A stretch of DNA of 64,000 nucleotides from Carposina sasakii (Eukaryota > Arthropoda > Insecta > Lepidoptera > Carposinidae), in contig CP053152.1 in assembly GCA_014607495.2 (NCBI GenBank), forward strand, positions 11,577,899-11,641,898, read 5' to 3'. A program made the translations under genes and the position numbers. This document shows positions 13,330 to 25,900 of this stretch, piece by piece (the first letter of the stretch is position 1; each line of letters begins with the position of its first letter). A model generated the notes under the pieces. The model did not search any database. It saw nothing but the letters and a program-made list of their open reading frames with translations, and was not told the DNA's origin.

Positions 13330-14420
13330 CAAAAGGTGCTTTCAGTGCCTGTTCACCTCAATGCACCCGACAAGGTTCTTTTCATTGAAAACTAAACTGT
13401 TTTCTGCGCACTTCTGTTTTCGTTCTGCAATTAAACTGCTGTTAAACTTCTTGCAGCCGTGTTTGTAGAGCACCTGAACGGTCCGCGGAAGTTGAGCCGC
13501 GCCCTGCTCCTGTTTGTCTGCTAATTACCTCTGCAGACTCAGCGCCCAAAACGCTGACCAAAGGAGCTAAAAGCATTTCACAGCTCCATTCAAATAAGGC
13601 TTCCGTCCAACCCGCCCCGTAACCATAGAGACCGCCTACTCCTCTCTATTATTTCATTGTATCAACATTCATATCAACGTCACGTGTAACTCGGGCTCGA
13701 TTAAACGAGGGGCGCCCGAAGCCAGATTTGTCAAGTCTCTTTCAAATTAGAAGCCACGGTCCAGCATTCGCACTTCATGCGACGTTTAAAATCAAAAGCG
13801 CAAAAGGGTTACATAATCCAGGACCTTTTTCCTCGCAACTTGTGTTTGTGTGCATGTCTCGTCTTTTGTCACGTATTCTTAATTAAGGTCCCCCGAACGA
13901 CCCATCTCGTCACATTTTCATATTGATTGTGAGTGTCAGACTTTACGTGCATTCGGCATCGAGCCAATAAGCACACATCGATGAGGAAGTTTTAATTTTT
14001 CTGTCAATACTTACTTAAAGGAACACAAAAAATGAATTTGCAGTCGGCCCCTCTGTTTGCAGATCGGAAGCCAAGCCTAATAAACCGCCGCTTAACCTCT
14101 CATGACAATGCCGATACAAAGTGAGTGACATCCCGTCTCTTAAGAGATCGCGAAAAAATCCGGCGGCAACGTGTCAAAGACACCCCGCGAAGGGAGGCCC
14201 TTTGTTGCCTATCGAAATATTTTTTAAAGCTTAACTCCTTGGCGAATTGAGAGATTAAGTCTTTTTTTAAGAGGCAAGCGGTCCCCGGGGTCGGGCGTGA
14301 TCATTCCTTCAGATCTCATTTCCTCGGATGCTCTATTTGATTGTTATTTTTGTTACTTTTTCCCGTTTAGTCCTAGCGCCGGCGGGATTTCAAGTGACAG
14401 TCGACGATTTGCACTCAAGC
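13330..14420. promoter_or_regulatory. Repeat-poor GC-richer island, candidate regulatory or promoter region
   Basis: This kilobase stands out from its surroundings by higher GC, absence of recognisable transposon sequence, and several AATTA-type homeodomain words. It contains the weak candidate first exon at 14032-14120. Conserved enhancers and alternative promoters of developmental genes with huge introns commonly look like this, but no factor binding can be shown from one sequence. Confidence 0.25.
14032..14120 (+). CDS. Candidate alternative first exon
   Basis: ATG at 14032 in a good context (A at -3) opens 29 codons beginning MNLQSAPLFADRKPS, running to a strong donor, ACAAA|GTGAGTG. The end phase is 2 (AA|), so joining to the large exon at 62740 gives AAG, Lys, then TAPLNAQ in frame. 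A second ATG at 14102, preceded by an in-frame TAA, ends in phase 1 and would instead splice in frame to the 35-base exon at 22915 (A|AT, Asn, then ARDCDDDD). Both routes are formally open. The location in a GC-richer, repeat-free island favours a real exon; two frames fitting two targets also shows how weak phase evidence alone is. Confidence 0.25.
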
Positions 14421-16070
14421 GCGATAAGTGTTTTCTAACGTTTTTAATGTGCTTTTTATGAGCGACGTTGTTAGTGTTTCCTTCCTCGTAATTGTCTTAT
14501 TTGATTTAACGAAACAAGGGTCACTTGTATTTATTTTTTCCATTCTCAACACTTTTTATATCTTCCTTTAAGATTCGTCAATCAACTGACAGTAACTTGT
14601 ATTGATGCAATCATCTATTCATTGCTGTCAGTTTCGACAGGTTAATACCGTTCTGTAAGAATGAAAATTAACCCTCTTCCCTCATACAGGCTAGCAAGTT
14701 ACTTGCATAGTCATTTTTCAAACGGGCTTTACTTACGAAGCATATTTTTACCATAACACTTTCTTTTTTACTGGAAGAAATAAGTATGTACCAATAAAGC
14801 TCTTAATAAGAGCTAGAAGCTTCATTGCGGTTGTCATTATTTGTGTGTATGAAAGAACAAGAGTAAGTTTAAATTTCTTTTTTAAAGTTTGTAAGAAAAA
14901 TTACTCATACAAGATACCGCTAGTAGTCTCTAGTATATCATACCTACACGTTATTACGGTCACGCCTCAATGGGCATTCAACATAAAGCCACAAGAAAAT
15001 ATGCAAATCACTAGAAGGCAGTAGGTAAGCGCTCGTAAGCCGTGTAATTATTCACATCGGATTTGCAAATCGCGCCCGTGGCGTTCCGTTTCCGCACGCG
15101 TGAATTAAACTGACCCTTAGCGCGAATTTAAATCAAAACACATGTGCTGAGAGCGGACCGGCTTAGTCGGACGCTGATTTTGAGATGAGGGCTTCCCCTT
15201 TTTCGGGTCCCTGCGTCGATTCCTTGCGGGCGATGATCGATACCCCGCCCCCGCCGCCGGCCGCGACCCTCCCTCTTAATTAGGACTCGGAATCTGCGGC
15301 GGACACACACACACTCGTAATGTTAATCAACTTTCATTATGCACTAAGGAATTATATGGGTGCGCCTAAGGAGTGATTATCTGAGTTAAGGCCGTGTCCC
15401 CGGCCAAGAAATCATACTTTATTATGATCATTGAGTTTTCGGGAGGTTTACGGCGGTGTCGCGACCGCATTAGAATTTACTGCGCATATATCACGCGGGA
15501 GCGACGTTATGGCATTGTCTGGTGTTACCGCGGGGTAATTAGCTTTTGTTGCTAGTTGCCGACTTCGAGATACTATTTTTCGATGATAAATGTGCTTGGA
15601 AATGTCTCCCAAGACTCTGCAGTTCCATAAAACGTCACTGTAATGTTTTAAATGTTTTAAAATAGTATTTTGCACTTGTACTACATATTTACGTCAATCA
15701 TTGAAGTACTAAAGTTAATTTTACATTATGCTAAGTAAGCAATAACGCTAGACGAAGGGCATATGCACCTTTTATATAACATGTATAGTGTACCTACAGA
15801 TATATAGAAAACTCTCTGCCCGGCAGGCCCCAAATCTGTCGAGTAAGCACATTTCGATTAATTTCACTATTACACACTCTGCTCAATTTAATTGCATTCT
15901 CGAGATTAGAACCAAATTCCAATATAAGGAAGTAATTATAAGGAAATTGATTCACCTAATTGTGAGTTTTATCTCCGTCATTAAACAAAATCACGAATAG
16001 TATGTACGAGTAATCACACAGATAACCTAGATAAATCTCTCATCTAATCTTCTATGCTGCTCTGGGAGTG
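14421..16070. other. Gene-free stretch with one GC-rich patch
   Basis: 15040-15320 is locally GC-rich and repeat-free (CCCCGCCCCCGCCGCCGGCC) and might be regulatory. No exon, RNA gene or repeat with a partner in this window was seen. Confidence 0.35.
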
Positions 16071-16079
16071 AAAAAAAGA

Positions 16080-16301
16080 CTACAGCTGCTTCTCTTTCCT
16101 GTACATTTCAGTAGAGGGACAAGAGGGTCTTGGTGTTTTGTAGGCGATAGGCTGACCACCTGTCACTACTAACCCAACTTGTACATCTCAACTATACCCT
16201 CAAAATTGGTCAGAAGTGGCACCATGTGGTTCTATCGGCCCTTGGTGCTCTGCCTACCCCGTAAGGGATAAAGGCGTGATTATATGTATGTATGTATGTA
16301 A
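16080..16301 (+). mobile_element. SINE-like element with TATG tail
   Basis: The 3' part, ATCGGCCCTTGGTGCTCTGC through CCCCGTAAGGGATAAAGGCG and GTGATTATATG then (TATG)n, is repeated almost exactly at 51714-51779. This end is a familiar lepidopteran SINE tail. No A or B box was confidently found in the 5' part. Confidence 0.65.
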
Positions 16302-16350
16302 ACCTATAATCTACCATCCACCCATAAACAATACCAATATTTGTTAGTCC

Positions 16351-16437
16351 ATAAGTTATAGTAAATCATTTATTTTTTAAGTGAGTAGATAGAGACAATA
16401 TCTACTTTATCCTTCAGATAATAATATGCTTTCTGAC
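16351..16437 (+). repeat. Dispersed repeat, copy 1
   Basis: ATAAGTTATAGTAAATCATT then TATTTTTTAAGTGAGTAGAT and CTTTATCCTTCAGAT...ATGCTTTCTGAC match 36682-36761. The inner words (AGAGA..ATC.ACTTTATCCTTCAGA) resemble the outer arms of the 2.1-kb foldback element at 57376-59462, so this may be a solo end of that family. Confidence 0.5.
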
Positions 16438-17580
16438 TATTCGGAAAATTTACCCTAAACGAGTTTTAATGAGTAATTTTCTAAATCGTAACATTTCACT
16501 CAGATGTTCGACATTATTCAGAAATAGTTAAGGTTCACAAGAGGCTCTATAGGCCTTTAATAGAGGCCCCACGACTTAAGGGCCGTCGTATTGAGTAATG
16601 CCTTTAAGCCTATGTTATGAGGATAAACCTCCAATAAATCTTTCACTTGAACCGTCCTTTATTAACGTGTGCAATAAAATTTAATTGATCAAAGCTTAAG
16701 TTTGTAGGTTTTAATAAATCTACCCTCTTCGAAGGTTATTAATATATTGTGTAATGTAAGTTGTAATGATTAGGCTATTTATTTATAATGTTATCTTAAT
16801 ATCATTAGTCAAATTTTACTCTCTAACTAAATTCTCAAAATGCCATATGTTCACGATATTCATTATGTCAAATTGATAGTATACAGTGGTTTCCCAGCAT
16901 AGTAGGAACGCAAAAACATGTCATTTTTACGATGCCTATATATGAAAAGTTTATTCACGGCCGGCACATCCTTGGGACACCATAACTTAAACGTTCGAGA
17001 AACCGGTGTTATGTATTTATTCGGCGTCCTGCTGATTAAGCGACACTAGTAATGGATAAATAAATACTTGGCGGTGCGTTACTATACACATACTCCCAAA
17101 ATCAGCCTCATTAAGCTAATTACCAACAAATTAACCCAAATCCAAAATCAATCACAACATTTGTACGCAACGCGTGCTTTTGATAAATGAAATTTCTTCC
17201 TTCATTTTCTTCACGCGCAATTTATTTATTAACTCTATATGACGTGTGACCACTTTGACACGACCTATAGCGGTATATTACATTTAAAACTAGTGTATAA
17301 AGCGTGAGAGGTCTTGTTTAGCTGGTCTTCTCTCATACAGGAGGATATTACGGGCCCTTGTGCTAATTTAATAGATGAGGTGTTCTTATGAGTTACAAAG
17401 AACGTCGGTACCACACCACTCGCCGCGGGTAACTCGCTAACAATTAACAAGATTATTTACTTGAACCGACAAGTCATTCCTTTGCGTCAAGCTGGGTGGT
17501 AGCTGGCTTATTTTGAAATTGCGTACTTTATTGTAAAAACAACTCTCCAGTTTGAGACAGTCTTGTCTACTTTTATAGTT

Positions 17581-17758
17581 TACTAGCGGTTACCCGCGAC
17601 TTCGTCAACATGGTCTACAGAGATATATTATAGCCTATGTCCTTCTCCGTACTCTTAACTATATGTGTACAAAATTTGAAGAAGATTAATGGATTAAATA
17701 AAGCGTGAAGATGTAACAAACAAAATTACTTGTGGCATTTACAAAATTAGTTGGGATT
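17581..17758 (+). mobile_element. LINE 3'-end-like fragment (CCCGCGACTTCGTC family)
   Basis: TACTAGCGGTTACCCGCGAC then TTCGTC, TATAGCCTATGT, a GTGTACAAAATTTG segment and GTAACAAACAAAATTA form the recurring lepidopteran unit commonly annotated as an RTE-type 3' end. Parallel pieces are at 26290-26625, 36488-36681, 39216-39405, 42250-42576, 53170-53421 and 58796-59421. Confidence 0.6.
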
Positions 17759-17890
17759 ATTATCTATTTTAATTCATTTTAGGCTTAAAGCAAAGTCCCG
17801 GCAGATATCTACAAAATGTGATTTTATAGATTTGATTTTCAAATGTTTTTATTTGTTTGTTAGCCACTTGCTTACTGCGCAAATATAACG

Positions 17891-17952
17891 CGTCCTCGTA
17901 GCATTTACTACGAAATAACTATACTACGTAACTGCTACGACGACGACTACGC
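17891..17952. repeat. CGTAG/CTACG word cluster
   Basis: CTCGTAGCATTTACTACGAA, ACTACGTA, GCTACGACGACGACTACGC: the same pentamers alternate in both orientations, giving several small potential hairpins. See also 4087, 41548 and 48855. Confidence 0.45.
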
Positions 17953-18330
17953 TTTATTTTATTCCGGAGTCAAGGAATAAGTAAATAACTAAGAAAATGA
18001 CTTTGTCGCGTGATATTAATAACCTATGTATAGTATAAGATAAAAGCAGACGTCCAGTCTCACATTCATAATATGTAGGATTCTATTCTCACTATTTTGC
18101 TACAAACCCAAGATGAAAGGCAAAAAATAAACCCTATCGGTACAAAAAATCGTCACTATGAGCCTGTCGCCGGCACGGGACCACATGTGATTGATTGTTA
18201 ATGAAGAGGGTGATAGTTATTAATGATGCCCGCCCCGCCCCACACTTCTTTATTTACCCACTAACACCTATTAACTTTAATAGAAAATATAAATAGGTGC
18301 AGATTTGACACTTTTGATCACATGGCCATA

Positions 18331-18455
18331 ACATACATACACACACGTCTATGTTTCCGAAAGATCATATAGGAGATCACATAACTAATTTTAGCAAAAC
18401 GGGCATCTAAATGATCAGTGATAAGTCGCTAGCTTATCGCCTGAGAGAATACTCG
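18331..18455 (-). mobile_element. SINE-like unit, minus orientation
   Basis: ACATACATACACACACG, then AAATGATCAGTGATAAGTCG and GCTAGCTTATCGCCTGAGAG, mirror the plus-oriented unit at 48590-48812 (GGCTATAAGCTAGCAACTAG, TGATCA, CGTGTGTATATAGG). Boundaries are approximate. Confidence 0.45.
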
Positions 18456-18543
18456 AGATATGCATGATACTTTATATTTGGCTTATTGCAGTAAATAAGG
18501 GGTTTTATGTCCAAAGTAGGTTCACACGCAACTAAAATGTATA

Positions 18544-18766
18544 AAGCCTCGAGCACACCAGATGCGTATGCGTACACGTAAGCGTAGACGTACACGTACC
18601 TCTGAGTTGTAATGTATGGAACTGTATAAGACAGGACACATCGCTTGACGTCTACGCATACGCATCCGGTCTGCCCGTGCCTATACAGTTCCATACATTA
18701 CAACTCAGAGGTACGTGTACGTCTACGCTTACGTACACGCATACGCATCCTGTGTGCTCGAGGCTT
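18544..18766. mobile_element. Palindromic MITE with 85-base arms
   Basis: The left arm 18544-18628 and right arm 18682-18766 are inverted copies of equal length that differ, by my count, at only four positions (two dinucleotide changes). The spacer is 53 bases and itself contains a further partial motif, GACGTCTACGCATACGCATC. The termini are AAGCCTCGAGCACAC. Arms are rich in CGTA words, including ACGTAAGCGTAGACGTACACG. No transposase and no clear target duplication were seen. The near identity of the arms suggests recent origin or arm-to-arm conversion. Confidence 0.8.
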
Positions 18767-20527
18767 ATGTCCTCTTAATTTACCAGCTGCTTACCCTTAA
18801 GCCTTGTCAATGTTTTCTTGAAAAAAAAACTATACCTATACAGAGAAATAATTGATAAAAAAGCACCTCTTTTCGATATAATACTTCACATTTTTAGATC
18901 TCTTTTTAGAAACTCTTCGACATCATTCATACCTATAATTCTTCATGTGTAAAAACTGTAAAGAAACCACGTATTCACGGTAGGTATTATAATAAAGAGT
19001 GTCTCTTCTACGCTCATTAGTCTACGATCCATGTCCGGTACACCGCTCACATAATATATCATCTAATACAGAAACGTATCAATCAATTTAGCCAATTACG
19101 ACGTGCCACAAAATATTAGCCAATATTAAATCACTTTTATAACACCATTTCGAGAAAACCCTTTTTCGCTTCGTTTTAATAAAAATTAACGTTTGCATCT
19201 TTGACATGATATATAGATAGATATTAAAATTGCATGACACTAAAGTATCTATTTGTTCTGGCATATGTACTTTAATTTATACGACATTAAATAAGACTTT
19301 AGCTTAAAACATTTCCAATTTATTTCAATAAATCTGCGAATAAAGTTAAATACCTATTGCAAATGTCACCCTCGGAGAGTAGAACGGTTTGTTTTATTTC
19401 AATTAATACGCAATCACAAAGACTGAGACCGCAGCAGTCACTGTATCGCCGACGATTTAAACAGATGTCGTGTTAAGGAGGTCCTTCCAGAATATTCGTT
19501 CCGAATCTAAATTGCAAATTCGCGCGGCAGGTGCACCTTTACGAGGCGAACACCTCTCCTTCTAACTCCTTCAAGAAAGCCTCCGTCTCGTTCCCACTCC
19601 TCAACAAAATCAACGTCAACAAATAAAAGTCGAGCCTCACTAATTACTTGGGCCGCTCAAACGAAGAGAGGTAATTTTTGCACTCTATTTCGAGACGAAA
19701 TCTTGAAGCTAATGGCGTTAATTTAAAAAAGCGGCCGATGACTGTGATTTTTCTTCTAACTTTCCGGCGTTGATTTATTGACGGAGCAGCTCGTAGCTAA
19801 CTGTTCTAACAAGGACGTACATTAAATGTGAGTCACACACAAGCGACCTCGTCCGAAAACTAAACAGAGGGTGGGATTCATTATGAATGAGAGCAGGTAC
19901 CGCGGCCTAAATTAAAGTTAAGCTCATCGGCGGTGCACGGAGAGACTTGTGCAGGCCAGTCACGGCCTCGCGCGGCTCCGTGAATTAAGAAATTCTGGGC
20001 CCCACACTCGCGTCGATACAAGTCTTATTTAAAGACGTTTTCTTAATCTACGCCTGTTACATTGTACAGATCAAATTCAGCTGGTTGTAATGGGATTCTA
20101 CGATAATCTCTGTCGCAGCACGCGCGGTCCGCCTTCCAGTAATTAGCTTTCCAATTTTAAAGAGCGCCTCCGCTCAATGCTTCCATCAATCCGCTCCCCT
20201 GCTCGCCACCGAATCGATAATAATTAATTATTTTTGACATAATCACAACCAAAATCCATTCTCTTTTTGCTAATTCACGTCGCTATAATAAAACGAAGCC
20301 GCGCTTTTAAGGCTCGCCGGAGTGAAATTGATAAAAAATAAATAAGGCTAGGCGCAACTTTTCGCCAAGTCAAATAAGATTGGCGTTAGCTTACGCTGCT
20401 GGGCGCGTGATTAATAACCTTTTGAGTTATCTTGTTTCGTATTCCAAATACACAAACCATAGGCATTTAAACAGTAAGTATTTAGAGAAGCAATGAGTGT
20501 TAAACAAGTATAGTGCAATATATTATC
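18767..20527. other. Gene-free stretch; 19380-20420 repeat-poor island
   Basis: No exon was found. From about 19380 to 20420 the sequence is GC-richer and free of recognisable repeats, with many AATTA words; it is a candidate conserved regulatory block within the intron. The flanking parts are plain AT-rich DNA. Confidence 0.3.
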
Positions 20528-20692
20528 TTGCATGCTAGGTGCTTGGGTCTGGTTTCTTGTGGCGATTGTAGTTAGTGGAAGTGCCTGTTTTCGCAGTTAT
20601 GAGTTATCAGATCCGAGGGTCAGTGGAGGGTTGTAACGCCTAATACATTTTCATTTATAAAACTATTAATAAAGAAAATGGAAAAAATTCTT
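20528..20692 (-). repeat. Body of a probable tRNA-headed SINE
   Basis: The segment 20528-20636, read on the minus strand as CCCTCCACTGACCCTCGGAT, CTGATAACTCATAA, CTACAATCGCCACAAGAAAC and GCACCTAGCATGCAAG, is repeated in the plus orientation at 43204-43312. Here it lies directly downstream, on the same strand, of the tRNA-like head at 20693-20764, which suggests one composite element about 240 bases long. Confidence 0.5.
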
Positions 20693-20764
20693 TACCCGAG
20701 TGGGAATCGAACCCACGACCACTGCAAACCGTGCCAGCCGCTCTAACCACTGAGCTACCGGGTC
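20693..20764 (-). tRNA. tRNA-like sequence (SINE head or tRNA pseudogene)
   Basis: On the minus strand this 72-base unit has seven-base acceptor strands (GACCCGG with TCGGGTA, five Watson-Crick pairs plus a G-T, with the outermost pair mismatched), a perfect D stem GCTC/GAGC and a perfect T stem GTGGG/CCCAC around TTCGATT. The A box (TAGCTCAGTGG) and B box (GGTTCGATTCC) are intact. The 23-base interval for the anticodon arm and variable loop is right in length, but the expected anticodon stem does not pair, so I do not assign an anticodon. It is more likely a pol III promoter of a SINE, or a pseudogene, than a working tRNA. Confidence 0.5.
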
Positions 20765-20765
20765 A

Positions 20766-22914
20766 ATTAATTACCGGGTTAATGACGAATTTTCATTTGT
20801 TAAACAAGTCTTTATTTGGAGAATAAATTATGACTATATAATATCTACATTATCTACTTGTAACACACAACTTCGTAACAGAATACGTCTTTAGATATTA
20901 GTACAATCACGTTCAAAACGCGGCAACGTCTTAAGACGAACATCAATAGGAATCGGCCTCGAAGATGGTATCAAACCGGTAGCTACCCAACAGTTGACAG
21001 GGGACCGCTGTCAAACGATACAGCCGGGGACAGTGTCAATACGGGACACAGTATAATGCTTGAAACACATTATGGCCGAGCGAGACAAGAGCGTTTAAAC
21101 GATCTGACTGAAGACCTTCGACTCGCTACCTGACATGAGGACGTCAATAGACGACTTGTTAGTTCGATAAGGATCAAAATGTGTTCGGTTCCGTTGTATA
21201 CATCTGATATTAATATTAATATGTTAAGTTCAACGGACTTGGGACTTAACGCTTCGGTTTACATGGTGCGCTGCTAAGACTGGCAAACTTGGTTACGTTG
21301 ACAAAATGTTGCATTTAATAGGAATAGCAGTTACGTTTAAATCTTTATTATCTTTAAGTGTTTAGGATAAATAATTTTAACGTATTTGATTCGATTATCA
21401 AGTACAAAAGAAACAGATAGATAAGGAATTTGAATACTTGATCAACGTTTGTATACGCAAGGTACACCTGCATACTATAAAGTGTATCACTTAAGATGGT
21501 TACAGCCGCCTGTGTGTTTAGGTCTTGACCCTCCCCGTACCCTAATAATAATCCATACGAATCGGTTTACATACATATTACAATTTCAATAGGCTTCGAG
21601 TAGAAACACGATAGAATAGAATAGTAGGTTTTTATTTAAGGATTACACACAGAGAGAGATACAATAGCAACAATGAGACAGGACAAACAGGGTAGACATG
21701 AAGACAGTGAAAAGTAGGTATGTACTTAATATAAAAAGTAGTGCAACATAAAAAATTCCAGAAGAACCATGGACCCTATCAGGATCAAATTTTATTATAG
21801 AGTCTAGATATCTACCTTTTATATTTAATTATCACTTTCCCAAATGGTTTGCTGGAAGAAATCTCTTTCAGAGATAAGCAAGCCTTTACACATTTTCTTT
21901 CATAATTTCTGTTTGTATATAATTGTAAGTGTACAATAAAGAATAAGAATAAGAACCTGCCAGTTACATCGCGCGTATGTGGAGCCGCCAAACAGGTTCC
22001 TTTTCAGCTAGATGCTGCTTAGACAGTGTAGGAGTTGCCTACCATGCAAAACAGCGCTGATTTTCAAAAGGGATCTAGGAGTAAACGATGTTAAACTGAT
22101 TCCCAAATAATTCCCCAAGGGTGTGATATCTGCTTAAAATTAACAAATTCGGAGCCCAATTATGCGTGGCGTCATCATTCTCTTAGTCGGGTATGATAAC
22201 GGACGTTTTAATTAAACATCGGCCCAAAAATGCAGGCCGATTAAGACTCGCCGAAATTAAATAATATTTTGAAGGGATTAGTATCATGGTTGGACACATG
22301 CTAATGCAAGAAGTTTTTAATTAAACCGTCGGACGTTAAGAGGCTGTAATGGCCGATCCTCGGAGGGTCCGATATTGGGCCGTAGGTAAATCCGAAACGC
22401 AAACATATTTAGGTCCGACGCATAGTGTGCGCTGAGGCTAATCACCCAAGAATGCTTGTGTACGCACCGCCTCATACCCCTTTGTGTAAGAATACTGTTT
22501 ACGTACCGCACTCGAGATTTTTCCTTCATAAATTTTACCTGCGTTTAATCACCCGTCTATTGGAAACTTTTATATTAAACAAACAGATATTTTCCAGGCT
22601 TTTATTATGATGCTGGTTAATAATTAAATTACAAGTAAATGGGTCTTTATGGATGAGCTTAGTTATATAAATGAGAATCCATCACGACATGAGCGGATTT
22701 AGGGTGGTCTGCAACTTAGGAAATATAAACTACTACGCATTATAACAAAAGGAGTATGCCAAACGAAATGCTATCGAAATAGACCTAAAGAGAATCTGTG
22801 TACAGTCCTGAATATTTTTTTTCAGATAGTATGAACATGTTTCATACGCATGTTATTATTAATTAGCCTAATTTTATATCAGTATTGAACTGTGATCATT
22901 CTCATTATTTCCAG
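20766..22914. other. Intron DNA before the 35-base exon
   Basis: No further exon is supported. 21606-21960 resembles retroelement 3' sequence (TTTGTATATAATTGTAAGTG then an AATAAAG signal at about 21940). 22140-22560 is a repeat-poor island in which open frames exist on both strands without splice sites; it may be regulatory. A pyrimidine-rich tract (CATTCTCATTATTTCCAG) closes the stretch as a splice acceptor. Confidence 0.35.
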
Positions 22915-22949
22915 ATGCACGTGACTGTGACGACGACGACTCCAACAAG
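22915..22949 (+). CDS. 35-base internal mini-exon
   Basis: Acceptor TTATTTCCAG| and donor AACAAG|GTAACT bound 35 bases. In the frame that enters with two bases of a split codon it encodes ARDCDDDDSNK and ends in phase 0, exactly the phase in which the next exon (46868) must start. This gives ...DDDDSNKEEMQISHKLF... in one open frame into the large exon. In another frame the exon begins with its own ATG (MHVTVTTTTPT) and ends in phase 2, which would fit direct splicing to 62740 with 46868 skipped. The first reading is favoured because it uses both exons. Its upstream partner must end in phase 1; 14102-14120 is one weak candidate. Confidence 0.55.
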
Positions 22950-25900
22950 GTAACTAACCGCTTGTAAACTAAAAATAACATTCAAAACAACCCCAAATGC
23001 GATAGAAACTTCAGCGACGGGTTTATGGCCCCTGTGACCGCCAAAAGTCGTCGGGAAAAGTGCAAGCTTGTTTACTCGTATATCAGCGGGATCGACATTT
23101 CTTTCCGATAAGCTCCCTCGTTGGCCATAAAGTGATTAAGTCGCAAATCGTGGCTTGGCGCCTTTTACTGGCCTCTGATAGGGATTCGAAATTGCTTCGT
23201 TATATATGTCCTGCTGGTTCTGATGTTTTGTTTGCTGATAGTATGACTGTATGTTTAAGTTACTTAAATATATACTTAAATATACATAAATATAACTAAA
23301 GAGTTTATTATGAGGTATCCGATTTATTTATTCTGTATCTACCGAAAGATGTGCGTAACGTCACTTTATTTTAGTCAGATCATAAAAACATGAATCAAAA
23401 AGTTTCATAGTTCAAATTGCAGTCGATGATAACTTTCTGATAAGAACTTTTTATATCAGTCTCAAAATATAGGAGCATCAGTGCTTCAATTTGCTATCAG
23501 TTGATAAACACAAGACATCAAGTACGTGAACAAGTCTCAGTAATATGTCTTTATTCAAGGCTATGAACAACTTAAATAAACACATTTGTTCTTTTTACAT
23601 CATTTCAGAATAAGTTCTGTTATTTTTTTTCCTTGAAACAGCAAATGGCATGGCCTATTTCGGGCCCACTATTTTTACCAGTAGGTACCCCCCCGGTGAA
23701 CGGCTCTATTACAAATAAATTGCCTCCGAAATCGTTCCGCGTGTTATAAATTTCATACATGCTGAGAAATGACATACGGTTTTATTTATTACAAAACGTT
23801 TTTCCACAAAAAGACATTTTGTGACGTAATTGGACTACGTTTTTATTATTACATTATGACACAAATGCCGGTATTTTGTAGCATGTTATTTAGTGATTCC
23901 CCTTTTAACCTTTTTTTTATTTCAGGGTATTTTTAGCTGTAGGAGGAAAGTTTTAGTTTTCATTCTATTTTGTTACACATAAAATCTATTGATCTTTATA
24001 AAATACCTGGAAGAACGATAAAATAAGTTAGGACATCTCTGAGATTGAAGATACGTGATTATTTTGATATGCTACTTAATCAAATATAGAAGTAGTCTAT
24101 ACCAGTCAACTTGTTTCTTAAATAAAATCTCGGAACTCAAATAATCAATTTTATGACTTCAAATTTCATAATTTTCTCAGCTCTGCTCCAGTTTCACCAA
24201 AGAACACTTTTACTTAACCTACTCAAATTAAACAAGTTTAATCGATGGCCCCTATTTATTGTTTTTATTTCAATATTAGAACGTTTCTATGCCAAGCATG
24301 TACGAATATCCAATTCCCAGTTACGATATGCACAATATATTACAACCCTAGCGTTAATCAGTCGTAAATTAGCTTTCAGCAGGCTCCGATTTCAACACAG
24401 CATTAGTAGGCGTCATTACCCATACAAATGTCACTGAAATGAAATCTATTCATTTCCTCGAGTCTATCGCTAGATATTGTTCCACTCCACGCGATCCAAA
24501 CATTAGGGCTCCTCACTGACATTGTAAATTACTACTAATGCTAACTGACAATTTGTCGGCGTTTTACGGGTTAATTATTTGTTTATACTGACTGATGGGT
24601 AACGGGTGAAAGTTTCAGAAATATTAGTATGCTGTTGTAGTATTGTTTGCTAAGTATCAGTTTATTATGTTATATTAATTAATAACACATAGCAAAATGT
24701 TTGGAAAAAGCTCAAGTTAATTTCATTCATTCAGGTTTCCAATAAGGGATCATATGTGGTTGAGAAATACATGAATAATTGCATAATGATCCCCTTACTT
24801 GTTAAATAATAGTGCGGTACCTACAAAGAACCAGATAACACAATTTAAGCTCATCTAATCAAATTTTTATGTAGACTTAAATTATTTAGAAAATCAAAAC
24901 AAATGCGCATTTGCTAAGAAATAAAGTAGCTCAGAAAATAATCTCTGTCGTTAAACTACCATATCGTCCGTATCGAATATAACCCTCCACTGCTACTGCA
25001 GTACACATATTAGGGTTAATTTGTTACTGTGATGCGATGTTTATCGGCCGATCCGGTCGCGCTTGTCGGACAAGCCCATAGAGTAAGAACGAAGAGGAGA
25101 TTCGATATTAAATGTTGAACTGCGAACAACAATGTACATTGCGTAGCGTAGTATGAATCAATCACCAGCTAATATTTGCCTCTCACTATGACAGGGTTGG
25201 TGAACCTTTATGTATCATAGTGCCAATTTTTCGAAACTTTATAACAGTGTACCCAGTAGATCGTCAGCTACATAGACGAATAGCCATAACCAGTGATACG
25301 GGACCATAGTGGAAGGTGTTTTAGGGAATATGCCTAAATCCAGCAGTGAGTAAATGTGGGCGTATTGGTGATTATGATAGCCGCCGATCACCTGAACAAC
25401 GGCGACGTTAGGTATATATCCTGTGTATGAAATCACTGTAGGACCCCTCCTTTTCACATTTGCTTCACGTGCCAACTCACTTCGTACCTATGATGGGTGC
25501 GTTTAATTTCGTCGATGTATTTTGGCATTGGTTAATGGGCCGTAATATGTCTCTTATGAGTGGAATATTAATCAAAATTTGATAAGGATACTCTGGGTGT
25601 GTTGTTAAAAATATATAATAGTTAGGCTTTTGTGTTGTCAAAATTTATATGACTAGACACGTCAAGTACCTATTTATCACATAATATTAAAAACATACAT
25701 ATACTGCTAAAATCATGAGAAATAAATAGGAGATTTTCAACATTTGTGAAAGAGATTAGGATTTACACGTATCTAAATACTTATGCCATCAATGTATTTA
25801 TATCTACCAAAAGTCAATAGAAATCCCCAAATCGCTTCCATTTACAGCCAAAAAACATACAAAAGAGATCTGCCAGTGACTAAGAGATTTCATAACGTCC

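Noticed and set aside
20693..20764. Functional tRNA gene
   Set aside because: The anticodon stem does not pair, the outermost acceptor pair is mismatched, and a dispersed repeat body follows; SINE head or pseudogene preferred.
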